From NCBI GenBank assembly GCA_950295325.1, contig OX485806.1, forward strand, positions 45,195,169-45,255,168: 60,000 nucleotides of DNA, read 5' to 3'. Numbering within the stretch: the stretch's first letter is position 1; each line of letters starts with the position of its first letter. The notes under the pieces are model-generated. The model was not told the origin of the DNA, ran no database searches, and saw only the letters and a program-made list of their open reading frames with translations. This document shows positions 59,118 to 60,000 of this stretch, piece by piece. A program made the position numbers and the translations under genes. The stretch comes from Polytrichum commune (taxonomy: Eukaryota; Streptophyta; Polytrichopsida; Polytrichales; Polytrichaceae).

Positions 59118-60000
59118 GGGGCTAATTGCAGTGAGCGATGAGCAGTGAGCAGAAACTAATGAGCGGATTAGGGTGAGAAAAATTCAAGAATCATATCCAT
59201 CAACGTGGGTTTGGTATCCTATTACTACATATTTGTAGCTCAAACATCAACATATGTTACTTGTTGAAAACTAACTTGCCAATTGATTGCTCCAATTTAT
59301 ATGAACATTTGAAACAATGATGAAAGCTATAAAACAATGATGTTGTGGAAATCATTAGGGTTTAGGGATTTTAGACAATGGTCGCACAAATTATTCTTAG
59401 TGGTTAGGGTTTAGGGTAAACTAGATAATTGCCACACAAAAACAAAAAATATGTGCACATATATATCAAGTCATGTGCAAGACCTCTTCATGCACCTATA
59501 TTTTATTATATTTTATTCTCCTTATTATTACAAACACGAACATTACATTCCTCTGCCTTTATATTCATGAATGTCAAAATACGAAGATCGTAATGTTTAG
59601 ATCTACTTCGCCTTGGAGGTGTAATGACGATTGCTAACCATGTCGCCTCAGATTAGGCATACACAGGGAGAATCAATTAATGAAGGGGGGGGACATCGCT
59701 TTCTTCATTGTTCTACACATAATATCCAAAAATGTTAGAAACAATTGGTGGAAGATTAAATAGTCCACAAGAAAAACCAAAATTTTAAAATCATTCAAAC
59801 CAACAAATTTTACGCACTCAAGCGAGATTTTCTTGGAATTTTTTGAATAGACTTGTCATCATCTCTGCATGCTATGTTAATTGATTACAAGCTATGGACA
59901 ATAGGAGGTGGCAATGAATCACATTAATGACGTTATCCCAAGCCAAATCATACAATTATTGTAGAATGTCATGAAACTTATTGATGGCACCCTCTTCCAA
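59116..60000. other. Possible hAT-type end interrupting gypsy copy 2, running out of the window
   Basis: Homology to gypsy copy 1 stops at about 59117, and the next bases are CAGGGGCTAATTGCAGTGAG, a CAGGG start common in hAT elements. Repeated tgagcrg words follow (gagcgatgagcagtgagcag). The rest is AT-rich and without genes, and holds two short telomere-like words agggtttaggg near 59357 and 59404. The partner end and the target duplication are outside the window, so this stays a suggestion. Confidence 0.35.

Noticed and set aside
59350-59420. Telomere-like agggtttaggg words
   Set aside because: Only two short occurrences and no array. They fit telobox-like or chance words rather than an interstitial telomere.

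Overview
The window is repeat-rich nuclear DNA of a streptophyte, almost certainly a land plant; I cannot name the species. The evidence is one intact seven-exon PTI1-like kinase gene with plant-type introns, surrounded by plant transposon families (Ty3/gypsy, Ty1/copia, hAT, CACTA, PIF/Harbinger and MITEs). No RNA genes, CRISPR arrays or prokaryotic features were seen.

Layout. 310-1284 is a G/T-skewed minisatellite (about 85-96 bp unit). It abuts a decayed Ty3/gypsy element on the + strand (1285-5617) whose LTR-like tail carries a 335-bp hAT-type MITE. 5618-13203 has no recognised gene; 9898-11494 holds exon-like blocks I cannot name. 13204-17141 (-) is the PTI1-like kinase, the only intact recognised host gene. 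Two copies of a MITE lie head to head at 18864-19963.

20092-31353 is a four-level nest. A Harbinger-like element (TSD TAA) contains an hAT transposon (20220-30040, TSD GTGTAAAC). The intron of the hAT transposase gene contains a complete LTR-to-LTR Ty3/gypsy element (22620-28869), and that element contains a probable solo LTR (27387-28362). The LTRs of the inner gypsy element carry perfect heat-shock-element arrays upstream of a TATA box. Just inside its 5' LTR is an 11-nt match to the predicted 5' end of its own transcript, the arrangement used for self-priming by Tf1/sushi elements.

31357-37063 holds a Harbinger transposase relic, a possible LTR with a primer-binding site, and a decayed copia pol on the - strand. 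From 37197 to about 59117 a second copy of the first gypsy family lies on the - strand. It is split by an 18.1-kb CACTA element (39386-57532, TSD TGT). The CACTA element carries a TNP2 transposase pseudogene (+) and, divergently, a five-exon En/Spm-type second gene (-). The last exon of that second gene encodes a domain resembling plant FCP1/NIF-type HAD phosphatases with its catalytic aspartates replaced. The element also holds a folylpolyglutamate-synthase-like fragment and an inserted MITE. A further possible hAT end starts near 59116 and runs out of the window.

The transposable-element coding sequences are mostly broken by C-to-T or G-to-A stops and small indels, while the kinase is clean. 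The nesting gives a relative insertion order: the outer gypsy and Harbinger-like elements are oldest, then CACTA and hAT, then the heat-element gypsy, then its inner solo LTR.
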